Shown: one piece after another, positions 8,200-16,973 of the stretch | Position numbering within the stretch: position 1 is the first letter of the stretch | Layout: each line of letters begins with the position of its first letter | Origin: Pseudomonas sp. KK4 | GTDB taxonomy: Bacteria > Pseudomonadota > Gammaproteobacteria > Pseudomonadales > Pseudomonadaceae | Length of the DNA: 64,000 bases | Direction of reading: 5' to 3' | Assembly (NCBI RefSeq): GCF_001984065.1 | Contig: NZ_LYVP01000015.1 | Coordinates: 20,655-84,654 of the forward strand | Made by a program: the position numbers and the translations under genes | Notes under the pieces: generated by a model | Database searches by the model: none | The model's input: only the letters and a program-made list of their open reading frames with translations | Told to the model about the DNA's origin: nothing

Positions 8200-8249
8200 A
8201 AAAAAAACGTCGTCCCAGGCACTCGCACATGCAAGGCCCGGTGACGACG
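8200..8249 (-). terminator. Intrinsic terminator in the nasS leader
   Basis: On the minus strand CGTCGTC (8249-8243) pairs with GACGACG (8214-8208). The inside continues as further helices CCGGGC/GCCTGG and CTTGC/GCGAG with an ATGT loop, and eight U residues follow (8207-8200). It stops only 15 bp before the nasS start codon, so nasST expression must depend on read-through. Confidence 0.82.
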
Positions 8250-8285
8250 CCATTGTCCTTGCGCGCATCCCGCCATTGGCATGCG
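8244..8285 (-). promoter_or_regulatory. Second ANTAR-type antiterminator, in the nasS leader
   Basis: P1 (8285-8264) has an 8-position stem CGCATGCC/GGGATGCG with one G-G mismatch and loop AATGGC. Four bases later P2 (8259-8244) has the core stem GAC/GTC, flanked by a similar mismatch, and the identical loop AATGGC. Both loops have A at position 1 and G at 4, and P2 overlaps the 5' arm of the terminator at 8243-8249. P2 is short, so confidence is lower than for the nasA leader. If real, NasT controls its own operon. Confidence 0.62.
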
Positions 8286-8409
8286 TGCTGATGAATGAAT
8301 GGGTGCAAGGCATATGCCAGCCCCGGTTTCATCAGCTTTGCATCAGGATTGAACACGCCCGCTCCTGCATCCTGCCGACCTACACCGTCAGGCCGCGAAG
8401 GAGGTTGGC

Positions 8410-9144
8410 GTGCACATCGAATTCCCACACGCCACAGGTATCCCCGAGGCCCGTTCCAGCGAACGGGTGCTGCATCTGCGCGTCGAGCGAACGCCCCTAT
8501 GCCTGTGCCGGGTTCAGTGTGCGCCGGCCTGCTGCCTGCCGGTCGGTTGGGAAGGGCTGATTGCGATGAACGGTGGATGGGACCTCAATGCCCGCGCACA
8601 GACCCGACCGATTGCCCAGGCACCGCTGGTGAAGCTGCAGGTGTTCATCGACCTGGGGTGCGGGGCGATCGACCGGCGCCCCGGCCTGAGCACCTGGGCG
8701 GCACTGCCGGTGACTTATCCACAGGTCCAGTCGGAACAGGCGCTCGAACGCTGGTACATCCAACAGGCCATGGCCGGCGGCGAAGTCTATGACGCTTTTG
8801 CCAGCGTGTTGCGCCAGAGCGAAAGCTACGGCCTGGTGCGCTTTCTGCTCGAGCAGGGCACCCACAGCGAAAAACTGAGCACCCTGGCGCAGCGCTATGG
8901 CGTTTCGGTGTCGCATTTTCGTCGGTTGTGCCGGCAAGCGCTGGGCACCGCAGCCAAGCCTGCCTTGCGCGGTTGGCGCACGGCCCAGGCGCTGTTGAAC
9001 ATGAGTCTGCAGGACGGCTCACTGACGGACGTGGCGCTGGAGTTCGGTTTTGCCTCCTCTTCGCATTTCTCCAAGGAAATCCGCGAGCTGGTGGGATTCA
9101 CCCCCAGCAGCCTGGCCGACATTACCTACCTTCCGGGCAAATGA
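8410..9144 (+). CDS. invF: AraC-family type III secretion regulator, InvF-like
   Basis: A 244-residue protein with a C-terminal AraC-type double helix-turn-helix (about 155-240: KLSTLAQRYGVSVSHFRRLCR, then LTDVALEFGFASSSHFSKEIRELVGFTPS). The N-terminal half is not recognisable. GTG 8410 is supported by a strong AAGGAGG at 8399-8405, 4 bp upstream. It is the first gene of the inv/spa block, 4 bp before invG, exactly where Salmonella has InvF. There InvF works with chaperone SicA to switch on the translocator/effector genes; the same role is inferred here. It is transcribed divergently from nasST across a 225-bp gap. Confidence 0.87.
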   Translation: MHIEFPHATGIPEARSSERVLHLRVERTPLCLCRVQCAPACCLPVGWEGLIAMNGGWDLNARAQTRPIAQAPLVKLQVFIDLGCGAIDRRPGLSTWAALPVTYPQVQSEQALERWYIQQAMAGGEVYDAFASVLRQSESYGLVRFLLEQGTHSEKLSTLAQRYGVSVSHFRRLCRQALGTAAKPALRGWRTAQALLNMSLQDGSLTDVALEFGFASSSHFSKEIRELVGFTPSSLADITYLPGK

Positions 9145-9148
9145 ACCG

Positions 9149-10792
9149 ATGACCCGCCGAATGCCTTCCCTGTCTGTCCTGCCGTTCTGGCTGGGTGCCG
9201 CACTGATGATCGCGCCCCTTGTCACCCAGGCCGATGTCTACCGTTTCGAGGCCCGTGAGCAGAGCGCTCGGACCTTTTTCAGCGAGCTGTCCGGCCCCCT
9301 GGGCAAACCGGTGATCGTCAGCAAGGCCGCTGCGGCCAAGCGCATTTCCGGCACGTTTGACCTGCGTGCGCCGCAACGCACCTTCGAGCGTGTCAGCGGA
9401 CAAATGGGCCTGATCTGGTACAGCGACGGCCAGGCGATCTATCTGTATGACGGCGCGGAAATCAAAAGCTCGATGGTCTCGCTGCACACCCTGACCGTGG
9501 CCCGCCTGCAAGGTTTCCTTGAGCGTTCCGGGCTGTATGACAGCCGCTATCCGCTGCGCCACGATGGCCTGCGCACCTTCCATGTCTCGGGCCCGCCCAT
9601 GTATGTCGACCTGGTGATGCAGGCTGCCGGGATGATGGATAACCAGCGTTCGGAACTGTTGCTGGGCAAGCAGCAGATCGGCGTGATCCAGGTGCGCAAC
9701 ACCTTTGTCAGCGACCGCCAGTACGAACTGCGCGACGACAAGGTGACCATCCCGGGGTTGGCCACGGTGATCGAAGCACTCTTGCGCGGGGAAAAACGCG
9801 AAGTCGAGCCGTCTGTGGCCCAACCGCAGAAATCCCAGGGATTGATGCCGGCATTCCCCCTCGAAGGCCTGGTCAGCACCCCCTCGGATACGGACCCGGC
9901 CGCCCCCCGGATCATTGCCCGGGAGCTGGCCGCCGGAAATATCCGGGTGGTGGCTTACCCCGACACCAACAGCCTGCTGGTCAAGGGCCTGCCGGAGCAG
10001 GTGCGCTTCATCGAGAACCTGGTGAGTGCCCTCGACACGCCCAAGCGCCACGTCGAGTTGTCGCTGTGGATCATCGACCTGCACAAGGACGAGCTCAATC
10101 AACTGGGCATCAACTGGCAGGGCACGGTGAATTCTGGCGGCAAATTCTCCGCCTCGCTCAACGCCGGTTCCGCGACCACCCTCGATGGCGCCTCGTTCGT
10201 CACCCAGGTGATGGCGCTGGAGCGCAGCAACCGGGCGAACGTGGTCTCGCGGCCGGTCATCCTCACCCAGGAAAATGTGCCGGCGATCTTCGATAACAAC
10301 CGCACCTTTTATGCGCCGCTGGTGGGCGAGCGCAGCGTCGACCTGCAGCACGTGACCTACGGCACGCTGGTCAACGTACTGCCGCGTTTCGCCCAGGGCG
10401 ACGAGGTGGAAATGTCGCTCAATATCGAGGACGGCAACGAAGTCGAACGCCCTGATCAGGACCAACAACCGGGCACCTTGCCGACGGTGGGGCGTACCCG
10501 CATCAGCACCGTGGCCCGGGTGCCTCAGGGTAAGAGCCTGCTGGTGGGCGGGTTCACCCGTGACGACCACAGCGAGCAAATCGGCCGCATTCCAGTGCTG
10601 GGTTCGATCCCGTGGGTCGGGCGCCTGTTCAGCTATCGGCAGAGCCGCTCGGCCAACACGGTGCGGGTGTTTTTGATCCAGCCCAAGGAAATTCGCGATG
10701 CCATGCCATCCGCCGAACCGGCCGCGCGCTTGCTCACGCCGCAACAACACGAACGCGTACGCCGCAGCTATTTCCGGAACCCGCAGCCATGA
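9149..10792 (+). CDS. invG: Type III secretion outer-membrane secretin SctC (InvG)
   Basis: A 547-residue secretin that forms the outer-membrane ring through which the needle passes. A signal peptide (MTRRMPSLSVLPFWLGAALM) is followed by N0/N1/N3 ring domains to about residue 280 and a C-terminal beta-barrel secretin domain with VSRPVILTQENVPAIFDN, the VGRTRISTVARVPQGKSLLVGG segment (split: core GKSLLVGG) and IPVLGSIPWVGRLF near residue 490. Salmonella InvG is about 562 residues. ATG 9149 was preferred over upstream in-frame codons because it begins the signal peptide just after invF. Its pilotin InvH is not found in the window. Its stop overlaps invE by ATGA. Confidence 0.95.
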   Translation: MTRRMPSLSVLPFWLGAALMIAPLVTQADVYRFEAREQSARTFFSELSGPLGKPVIVSKAAAAKRISGTFDLRAPQRTFERVSGQMGLIWYSDGQAIYLYDGAEIKSSMVSLHTLTVARLQGFLERSGLYDSRYPLRHDGLRTFHVSGPPMYVDLVMQAAGMMDNQRSELLLGKQQIGVIQVRNTFVSDRQYELRDDKVTIPGLATVIEALLRGEKREVEPSVAQPQKSQGLMPAFPLEGLVSTPSDTDPAAPRIIARELAAGNIRVVAYPDTNSLLVKGLPEQVRFIENLVSALDTPKRHVELSLWIIDLHKDELNQLGINWQGTVNSGGKFSASLNAGSATTLDGASFVTQVMALERSNRANVVSRPVILTQENVPAIFDNNRTFYAPLVGERSVDLQHVTYGTLVNVLPRFAQGDEVEMSLNIEDGNEVERPDQDQQPGTLPTVGRTRISTVARVPQGKSLLVGGFTRDDHSEQIGRIPVLGSIPWVGRLFSYRQSRSANTVRVFLIQPKEIRDAMPSAEPAARLLTPQQHERVRRSYFRNPQP

Positions 10793-11895
10793 TCCTGCCG
10801 GCGATCTCCACCGGTGGCCGCTCGGCCCAGGCGCGCTTCAATGCCGAGAAAGCGGCGGAGCATCCGCAGCCCCAGGCGGAGGTCGATCTCGATCTGGATG
10901 ACAGCGGCACCGCCGCCGCAGCCCAGCGCGTCGTGCAGATCAGCGACGAAATGTCGGCGGCCCTGGCGCAGTTGCGCGGGCGGCGGCAATTCGAGCTCAA
11001 GGCCGACACTCAATGGGACAACTTCGAAAGGGTGCTGGACGACGACACCCTGCCCAAGGCGCGGCAGATCCTCAGCCTCGCCCGGCTGGCGGACAAACCC
11101 GTCACCTGGCTGCTGGAGAGGGCGCGGGACCTGTTCCCCGATGCCAGCGACCTGGCCCTGTTGCTGCGCGAACTGCTGCGCCGCAAAAAGCTCGAAGCCC
11201 ATACCCGCCAGCGCCTCGGAACGCTGTTGCAGGCGGTGGTCGCCCAAGCGTCCCCCAAACGCCTGAACGCCGGGATCAACGCCGCCCTCAAGGCGCGGAT
11301 GTTCGGCGCGAGCATGGCGGTGCGCGCGGCGTTGTTGCGCCAGACCTACCGCGATTTTCTCGAGTCCGACCAAGGCCCGCTCGATGGCTATCAGGACTGG
11401 ATTGCGCAGTACGGGGCCGGGCATCGCAAGACCGTGCTGGATTTCATCGAAGCGGCGCTGCTCACCGATATCAGTGCCCAGGACCCCAGTTGCTCCCACG
11501 CAGAATTTGGCGACCTGCTGGCCCGGCTCAATGGCCTCAAGCGCCTGCGTTCGGCTGACAACCTGTTCATCGGCCGTTTGCTCGGCGACCCACTCATCTG
11601 CCGGCACAACCCTCACGAGCCCGACTGGCTGGTGTTCCTGTTCGGCGTGCTGGCCTATCCCGATGACCTCGATCAGTTGCTGCTCGGCGCGTTGGGCGAG
11701 CACCTGCTGCTGAGCACTCATCGTGATCGCTCGGGCCTGTTGCAGACCTTGCGCCGGCTCACCCTGCAATTGCCCGTGCCGCTGTTCTGCGATGAACAAG
11801 CGCCACTGCGCCTGGCACAGCAGTTCACCCGGTTGGCGGACGTTGCCTACGCCCACGAATGCATCGAACGCCGACGCATCGGCGGTTACCCATGA
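10789..11895 (+). CDS. invE: Type III secretion gatekeeper SctW (InvE)
   Basis: A 368-residue protein of the InvE/MxiC/YopN-TyeA gatekeeper family, close to the 372 residues of Salmonella InvE. The N-terminal 60 residues are polar and disordered-looking, with the rest alpha-helical (three X-bundle domains; for example MSAALAQLRGRRQFEL and LLRELLRRKKLEAHTRQRL). Gatekeepers sit at the cytoplasmic export gate and make translocators leave before effectors. ATG 10789 overlaps the invG stop by ATGA and its own stop overlaps the invA start, so translation is coupled on both sides. The name rests on position and fold-like pattern more than on short motifs. Confidence 0.9.
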   Translation: MILPAISTGGRSAQARFNAEKAAEHPQPQAEVDLDLDDSGTAAAAQRVVQISDEMSAALAQLRGRRQFELKADTQWDNFERVLDDDTLPKARQILSLARLADKPVTWLLERARDLFPDASDLALLLRELLRRKKLEAHTRQRLGTLLQAVVAQASPKRLNAGINAALKARMFGASMAVRAALLRQTYRDFLESDQGPLDGYQDWIAQYGAGHRKTVLDFIEAALLTDISAQDPSCSHAEFGDLLARLNGLKRLRSADNLFIGRLLGDPLICRHNPHEPDWLVFLFGVLAYPDDLDQLLLGALGEHLLLSTHRDRSGLLQTLRRLTLQLPVPLFCDEQAPLRLAQQFTRLADVAYAHECIERRRIGGYP

Positions 11896-13970
11896 TGTCC
11901 AAGCGGAACGGGCCTGCCATGCTCAATGTGTTTCTGCGCAACGTCGGCGCTCGCCCGGAGCTGCTGATCCTGACGCTGATGGTGATGATCATCGCCATGC
12001 TGATCATCCCGCTGCCGACGATGCTGGTGGATTTCCTCATCGGCCTGAACATCGTGATTTCACTGCTGGTGTTCATGGGCTCGTTCTACATCGAACGCAT
12101 CCTCAGTTTTTCCACCTTCCCGGCGCTGCTGCTGTTGACCACCCTGTTTCGCCTGGCGCTGTCGATCAGCACCAGCCGCTTGATCCTCAGCCAGGCGGAC
12201 GCGGGGGAGATCATTGCCTCGTTCGGCGAGTTCGTGATCGGCGAGAGCCTGGTGGTGGGGTTCGTGATTTTTTCCATCGTCACCATCGTGCAGTTCATCG
12301 TGATCACCAAGGGCTCGGAGCGGGTCGCCGAAGTCGCCGCGCGCTTCTCCCTGGACGGCATGCCGGGCAAGCAGATGAGCATTGACGGTGATCTGAAGGC
12401 CGGCGCGCTGACCGCCGAGGAAGCCAAGGAAAAACGCAGCGTGCTGGAGCGTGAAAGCCAGCTGTACGGCTCGTTCGACGGCGCGATGAAATTCATCAAG
12501 GGCGATGCCATCGCCGGCATCATCATTATTTTCGTCAACTTCATCGGCGGCATGGCCATCGGCGTCGGGCAACTGGGCATGGACATGTCCACCGCGCTGT
12601 CGACCTACACCCTGTTGACCATCGGCGATGGCCTGGTGGCGCAGATTCCGGCGTTGCTGATCGCCATCGGCGCGGGCTTCATCGTCACCCGGGTCAACGG
12701 TGATGACGCCAACCTGGGGCGCAACATGCTCGCGCAGATGTTGGGTCACCCGTTCGTATTGGGCGTGACAGCGTTGCTGGCGGTGGGTGTTGGTCTGTTG
12801 CCGGGGTTCCCGCTGCTGACCTTCCTGCCCATCGCCACGGCATTGGCGCTGCTGGTGTTCGTCCGCCAGCGCAAGACGTCCAGGGCCGATGCTCAGGCTG
12901 ACAGCCGCCCGGCGTCTGCCCAGGGCGACGCCCTGCAAAGCGGCTCGGGCCTGCTCGATGACATCGACAACGTCGCCACCGAAACCATCCCGCTGATGCT
13001 GCTGGTGCCCGCCGCACGCCTGGATGAACTGACCCGGGCGCGCTGGGCGGCACGTTTTCGCAGTCAGTTTTTCGTCGACTACGGGCTGCGCATTCCCGAA
13101 CCGCAGTTGCGCGCCAGCGAGGCGCTGCCGGCCCATCAAGTGGCGGTGCTGATCAACGAAGTGCGTGCCGAGCAATTCGACATCCATTTCGATCACTGGC
13201 GCCTGCTCGACTACTCGCCCGAGCTGGAAGCCATGGGGTTTGCCCTGGTGCGCGGCAGCGACAGCCATCGTCTGGGCGGGGTCTGGGTCAACGCGGCAGA
13301 CCGCGAGCGCGTGCAGCAGTTGGGCTACCACCTGCGCCCGGCCGACGAGGAATGTTATCGCTGCCTGGTCACCTTGCTGGCGCGCAATATCCAGGAATTT
13401 TTCGGGGTCCAGGAAACCAAGCAACTGCTCGACGAAATGGAAGCCCGTTGCCCCGATCTGCTCAAGGAGGTCTATCGCCACATCACCGTGCAGAAGATCG
13501 CCGAGGTGCTGCAGCGGCTGATCGGCGAGCGCATTTCGGTGCGCAACATGAAGCTCATCCTGGAGTCGCTGGCCCATTGGGCGTCCCGGGAAAAAGACGC
13601 GCTGGCGCTGGTCGAGCACGTGCGCGGTTCGCTGGCGCGCTACATCAGCAACAAATTCGCCCAGAGCAATGACCTGCGGGTGTTGCTGTTGTCGGCGGAG
13701 TTCGAGGAGGTGGTGCGCCGGGGCATCCGGCAAACCTCGGCCGGCAGTTTCATCAACCTCGAACCGGCCGAATCCGAAGAACTGATGGATCGCTTGAGCG
13801 TCGGCCTGGACAGCGTGCACATCGCCCACAAGGACATGGTGCTGCTGTGTTCGGTGGATGTGCGGCGCTACATCAAGAAGCTGATCGAGGGGCGCTTCCG
13901 CGAGCTGGACGTGATGTCGTTCGGCGAAGTCTGCGAGACCGTCTCGGTCAATGTGATCAAAACCCTGTAA
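11892..13970 (+). CDS. invA: Type III secretion export gate protein SctV (InvA)
   Basis: A 692-residue member of the FHIPEP/InvA family (Salmonella InvA 685). Seven to eight transmembrane helices fill residues 20-330, with the family signature FRLALSISTSRLIL and the cytosolic FHIPEP-loop segment GSERVAEVAARFSLDGMPGK. A cytoplasmic domain from about 365 to the end forms the nonameric ring that receives chaperone-substrate complexes (RNIQEFFGVQETKQLLDEME, ISVRNMKLILESLAHWA). ATG 11892 overlaps the invE stop; an ATG one codon later is also possible. It powers export together with the proton gradient. Confidence 0.97.
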   Translation: MMSKRNGPAMLNVFLRNVGARPELLILTLMVMIIAMLIIPLPTMLVDFLIGLNIVISLLVFMGSFYIERILSFSTFPALLLLTTLFRLALSISTSRLILSQADAGEIIASFGEFVIGESLVVGFVIFSIVTIVQFIVITKGSERVAEVAARFSLDGMPGKQMSIDGDLKAGALTAEEAKEKRSVLERESQLYGSFDGAMKFIKGDAIAGIIIIFVNFIGGMAIGVGQLGMDMSTALSTYTLLTIGDGLVAQIPALLIAIGAGFIVTRVNGDDANLGRNMLAQMLGHPFVLGVTALLAVGVGLLPGFPLLTFLPIATALALLVFVRQRKTSRADAQADSRPASAQGDALQSGSGLLDDIDNVATETIPLMLLVPAARLDELTRARWAARFRSQFFVDYGLRIPEPQLRASEALPAHQVAVLINEVRAEQFDIHFDHWRLLDYSPELEAMGFALVRGSDSHRLGGVWVNAADRERVQQLGYHLRPADEECYRCLVTLLARNIQEFFGVQETKQLLDEMEARCPDLLKEVYRHITVQKIAEVLQRLIGERISVRNMKLILESLAHWASREKDALALVEHVRGSLARYISNKFAQSNDLRVLLLSAEFEEVVRRGIRQTSAGSFINLEPAESEELMDRLSVGLDSVHIAHKDMVLLCSVDVRRYIKKLIEGRFRELDVMSFGEVCETVSVNVIKTL

Positions 13971-13982
13971 GGAACCCTGTAA

Positions 13983-14390
13983 ATGATGCCAATGGATCTC
14001 GCCGACCTGTTGCGCCAAGCCCTGCGTCACAGTGGCTGCGTCGACAGCCAGATCGGCCATTTCGACAGCCACAGCACCATCGAAATGCAGATGAAGGATT
14101 TGCCCAGCATCAATGTTGGTCACGTGGACGGGGAGGTGTGGGTGTGGGCTTCGATCACGCACATGATGCCTGCGTACCTGGGCCGCAGTGCCGCGGCGTT
14201 GTTGCAGATCCTGCTGCAGGGCTGCCCTTGGTCGCGCAGCGGGCAGTTGCACTTGTGCGAGGTGGAAGGCCAGCTTGAACTGCGCCTGATGTGCAACGAC
14301 CACGCTCTAAGCGATGCCAGCCAATTCGCCCAGGCCATCGATCATTTCGTGGCGGTGGTCGAAGAGCTGTGCGGCATTCTGCGCCTGTGA
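13983..14390 (+). CDS. invB: Type III secretion chaperone of the InvB/Spa15 class
   Basis: A 135-residue small acidic protein, the same length as Salmonella InvB. It has the class IB chaperone shape: N-terminal helix ([16 protein letters not shown]), central strands ([34 protein letters not shown]) and a C-terminal helix ([20 protein letters not shown]). Such dimers bind the N-terminal segments of effectors such as SipA and SopE and deliver them to the ATPase. AAGGA precedes ATG 13983. No SipA is encoded here, so its cargo is unknown; the protein at 32513 is a candidate. The stop overlaps the GTG start of invC. Confidence 0.87.
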   Translation: MMPMDLADLLRQALRHSGCVDSQIGHFDSHSTIEMQMKDLPSINVGHVDGEVWVWASITHMMPAYLGRSAAALLQILLQGCPWSRSGQLHLCEVEGQLELRLMCNDHALSDASQFAQAIDHFVAVVEELCGILRL

Positions 14391-15688
14391 ATCCTGCGCC
14401 GTTGAATCATTGCCTCGAGCGCCTGGCCGCTCATCCGCAACGGCTGACTGGCCCCTTGATGGAGGCCGCGCTGGGCAACGTGGTGATCGGCGAAGTCTGT
14501 GAAGTGCGTCGGCATTGGCGTACCCCCGAGGTGACGGCCAGGGCCCAGGTCATCGGTTTCAAGCCTGGCGCCGTGCTGCTGAGCCTGCTCGGCGATGCCA
14601 AGGGGTTGTCCCGGGAATCGATGATCGTGCCCACGGGCTCGACCCTGCAATTGAGGTGCAGCGATGCGTTGCTCGGCAGCGTGGTCGATCCCCAGGGCCA
14701 CATCGTCGAGCGCCTGGCTCCGTCGATGGCGCTGGCAGAACAGGATTATCCGGTGGATGCCGACCCGCCCTCGTACCAGCAGCGCCGCCCGGTGGACACG
14801 CCATTGCGCACCGGTATTCGCGTGATCGACGGCTTGCTGACCTGCGGTGTCGGTCAGCGTATCGGCCTCTTCGCCGCTGCCGGTTCCGGCAAAACCACGT
14901 TGATGGACATGCTGATCGCCCACACCGAGGCCGATGTCTTTGTCATCGGCCTGATCGGCGAGCGCGGCCGGGAAGTGACCGAGTTCATCGCTCATCTGCG
15001 CGAGTCGGACAAGCGCAGCCGTTGCGTGGTGGTGTACGCCACCTCGGATGTCTCTTCGGTGGACCGCTGCAACGCGGCGCTCCAGGCCACCGCCATCGCC
15101 GAGTACTTTCGTGATCAGGGCCGCAACGTGGTGCTGTTGCTGGACTCGTTGACCCGTTACGCAAGGGCTCGCCGCGATCTGGCGTTGGCGGCGGGCGAAG
15201 CGCCGGCGCGCCGGGGTTATCCGGCGTCGGTGTTCGATGCCTTGCCGCGCCTGCTGGAGCGGCCCGGTGTGACCGCTGCCGGCAGCATCACGGCCTTCTA
15301 CACCGTGCTGCTGGAAAGCGACGACGAACCGGACCCGATCGCCGAGGAGATCCGTTCGATTCTTGACGGCCACGTCTATCTCAGCCGGGCCTTGGCGGCC
15401 AAGGGACACTACCCGGCCATCGATGTGCTGCGCAGCATCAGTCGCGTGGCGACCCAAGTGACGACGCCCCAGGTGCAGCAGCTGGCGGCGGCCACTCGGG
15501 AAACACTGGCGCGGCTTGAACAGCTGCAGATTTTTCTCGACATGGGCGAGTACAGCCCGGGCGCGGACGTGGCCAACGACCGAGCCCTGCAGCGCCGCGA
15601 AGCCCTCGACCTGTGGCTGCGCCAGCCGACCAGCGAGTGCACGGAGCCTGATCAGGCCTTGGCCCAATTGCAGGCACTGCTGGCATGA
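14387..15688 (+). CDS. invC: Type III secretion ATPase SctN (InvC)
   Basis: A 433-residue F1-beta-like hexameric ATPase that strips chaperones and unfolds substrates at the base of the injectisome. The Walker A motif AGSGKTT is at 165-171, Walker [18 protein letters not shown] near 245, and the arginine/glutamate finger region [10 protein letters not shown] lies between. Salmonella InvC is 431 residues. The GTG start at 14387 overlaps the invB stop (GTGA) and gives a first segment that aligns with family N-termini; no ATG fits. Its stop overlaps invI by ATGA. Partners are OrgB, which inhibits and tethers it, and InvI. Confidence 0.97.
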   Translation: MNPAPLNHCLERLAAHPQRLTGPLMEAALGNVVIGEVCEVRRHWRTPEVTARAQVIGFKPGAVLLSLLGDAKGLSRESMIVPTGSTLQLRCSDALLGSVVDPQGHIVERLAPSMALAEQDYPVDADPPSYQQRRPVDTPLRTGIRVIDGLLTCGVGQRIGLFAAAGSGKTTLMDMLIAHTEADVFVIGLIGERGREVTEFIAHLRESDKRSRCVVVYATSDVSSVDRCNAALQATAIAEYFRDQGRNVVLLLDSLTRYARARRDLALAAGEAPARRGYPASVFDALPRLLERPGVTAAGSITAFYTVLLESDDEPDPIAEEIRSILDGHVYLSRALAAKGHYPAIDVLRSISRVATQVTTPQVQQLAAATRETLARLEQLQIFLDMGEYSPGADVANDRALQRREALDLWLRQPTSECTEPDQALAQLQALLA

Positions 15689-16140
15689 ATCCATTGCCCG
15701 ATCGTCGCCGTCTGTTGGCCCTCAGTCAGCTGCGCCGCCAGCGCAATGAACTGCAGATTGCGCGTACCCGGCAGCAGTTGCAGCCGCTGTTGCGCGAGGG
15801 CGTCGCGCTCGAAGCGCAAGAGGTCGAACTGCAGGCTCTGCTGATCAGCCACCGCGCCAGTGACTGCGTGCTGGATCACGGGCAATTGCTGGCGTTGCTG
15901 CGCAGGCAGGCCGTGATTCGGCGGCAGATAGACCTGCTGCGTGTCGAGCAGGATCGGGTCGCGCAGCAGTGCAGTGAAGTCGAGCAACGGTTGCAGGAAC
16001 AACGCGAGCAACTGCGATTGGCCCAGTGCAGACAGGACACCTGCCAACGCTCTGTCCAGCAGCTGTTGCGTGGGCAACGGCGCGAACAGGTGCGTCGGGA
16101 AGAAAGAGAAAGCGAAGAGATCAATGGAGTTCGGCGATGA
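15685..16140 (+). CDS. invI: Type III secretion stalk protein SctO (InvI/SpaM)
   Basis: A 151-residue, almost wholly helical, Arg/Gln/Glu-rich protein, predicted as one long coiled-coil hairpin ([37 protein letters not shown]). Size and position after the ATPase match Salmonella InvI (147 residues) and the flagellar FliJ class, which insert into the ATPase hexamer and link it to the InvA ring. Both ends overlap neighbours by ATGA. Sequence conservation in this family is low, so the call relies on position and coiled-coil pattern. Confidence 0.85.
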   Translation: MNPLPDRRRLLALSQLRRQRNELQIARTRQQLQPLLREGVALEAQEVELQALLISHRASDCVLDHGQLLALLRRQAVIRRQIDLLRVEQDRVAQQCSEVEQRLQEQREQLRLAQCRQDTCQRSVQQLLRGQRREQVRREERESEEINGVRR

Positions 16141-16973
16141 GCGATGTAGCTGTGGTTTCCCCGTTGCCGATTCAACCTGCGGACGGCGTCAGTGAAGACC
16201 CCGCCGGCGAGTTGCTGGACAGGCTGGTACCGGTGAGGGAGGACGAACTGCCGCAGGGTGTGCTGGAACTGCTGGCGCCGTTGATGATGCGCCATCGACC
16301 GCTGACGGACATGGATCGTGGACCGCTCTTGCAGACCATGCTCCCCGCGATAGTGGCGGTGGAGTACGACGAGGCGCAGCAATCGCCGGCTCCGGTGGCG
16401 GTACCTTGTCCAAACCCTCAGCCACCGTCGAGCAAGCCGGTGCAACCAGGGGCTTACGTTGCGGCCGCCCCGGTATTTGACGCAGCCTTTTTCAAGGTTG
16501 CTCAAGCGCCGCTGACCGACCGCCCGGTGGACATGCCCAATCCTTCGCTGGCCGAAACTGTCACCCCTGCCGATGCACTTGAGTTCGTGGGGCAACGATC
16601 GCCAGCCTTACCGATCGTCAGTCACCGGCCGTTCGTATCACCGGCTCCAACACCTGCTGTCCCGCAACCACCGCCCATGCCCGAGACGGTCATCGACGCC
16701 TTGCCGAACCCAGCGCCCGGCCTGTTGCAGGTTCCCTTCGACAACGGCATCGCCAGCGGCCAGGTGACCATCCGTCGCATGGCTGACGAACCTGCGCGCA
16801 CTTTGCAGCTCAGCCCGAGCAATGCGTTGGTGTTCGAACAGCTCAAAGTGTCTCTTGAGCAGGTGCGCGAACCCGCCTGGCACCTGACCGACAGCGACGA
16901 CCAGCAGCAGCGTCAGGGCTCGCGGCAGGCGCCGGGTGACGAGCAGGACGAAGAGGCCGGGCAGGGGGCATGA
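16137..16973 (+). CDS. invJ: Needle-length regulator SctP (InvJ/SpaN-like)
   Basis: A 278-residue Pro-rich protein (PQPPSSKPVQPGAY; SPAPTPAVPQPPPMPETV) with a more ordered C-terminal segment around 200-260 (PGLLQVPFDNGIASGQVTIRR, split: core GQVTIRRMADEPARTLQLSP). This matches the SpaN/InvJ class of secreted ruler or substrate-switch proteins, which end needle growth and switch SpaS to translocators. It is shorter than Salmonella InvJ (336), mainly in the disordered part. ATG 16137 overlaps the invI stop; the stop overlaps spaO. The rapid divergence of this family makes the exact mechanism uncertain. Confidence 0.83.
   Translation: MSDVAVVSPLPIQPADGVSEDPAGELLDRLVPVREDELPQGVLELLAPLMMRHRPLTDMDRGPLLQTMLPAIVAVEYDEAQQSPAPVAVPCPNPQPPSSKPVQPGAYVAAAPVFDAAFFKVAQAPLTDRPVDMPNPSLAETVTPADALEFVGQRSPALPIVSHRPFVSPAPTPAVPQPPPMPETVIDALPNPAPGLLQVPFDNGIASGQVTIRRMADEPARTLQLSPSNALVFEQLKVSLEQVREPAWHLTDSDDQQQRQGSRQAPGDEQDEEAGQGA

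Noticed and set aside
9122..10750. 542-codon minus-strand frame opposite invG
   Set aside because: His/Gln/Arg-rich composition typical of an antisense shadow in GC-rich DNA; the secretin covers it completely.
12060..14303. 747-codon minus-strand frame opposite invA and invB
   Set aside because: No ribosome site or domain; arises from third-position GC bias of invA.
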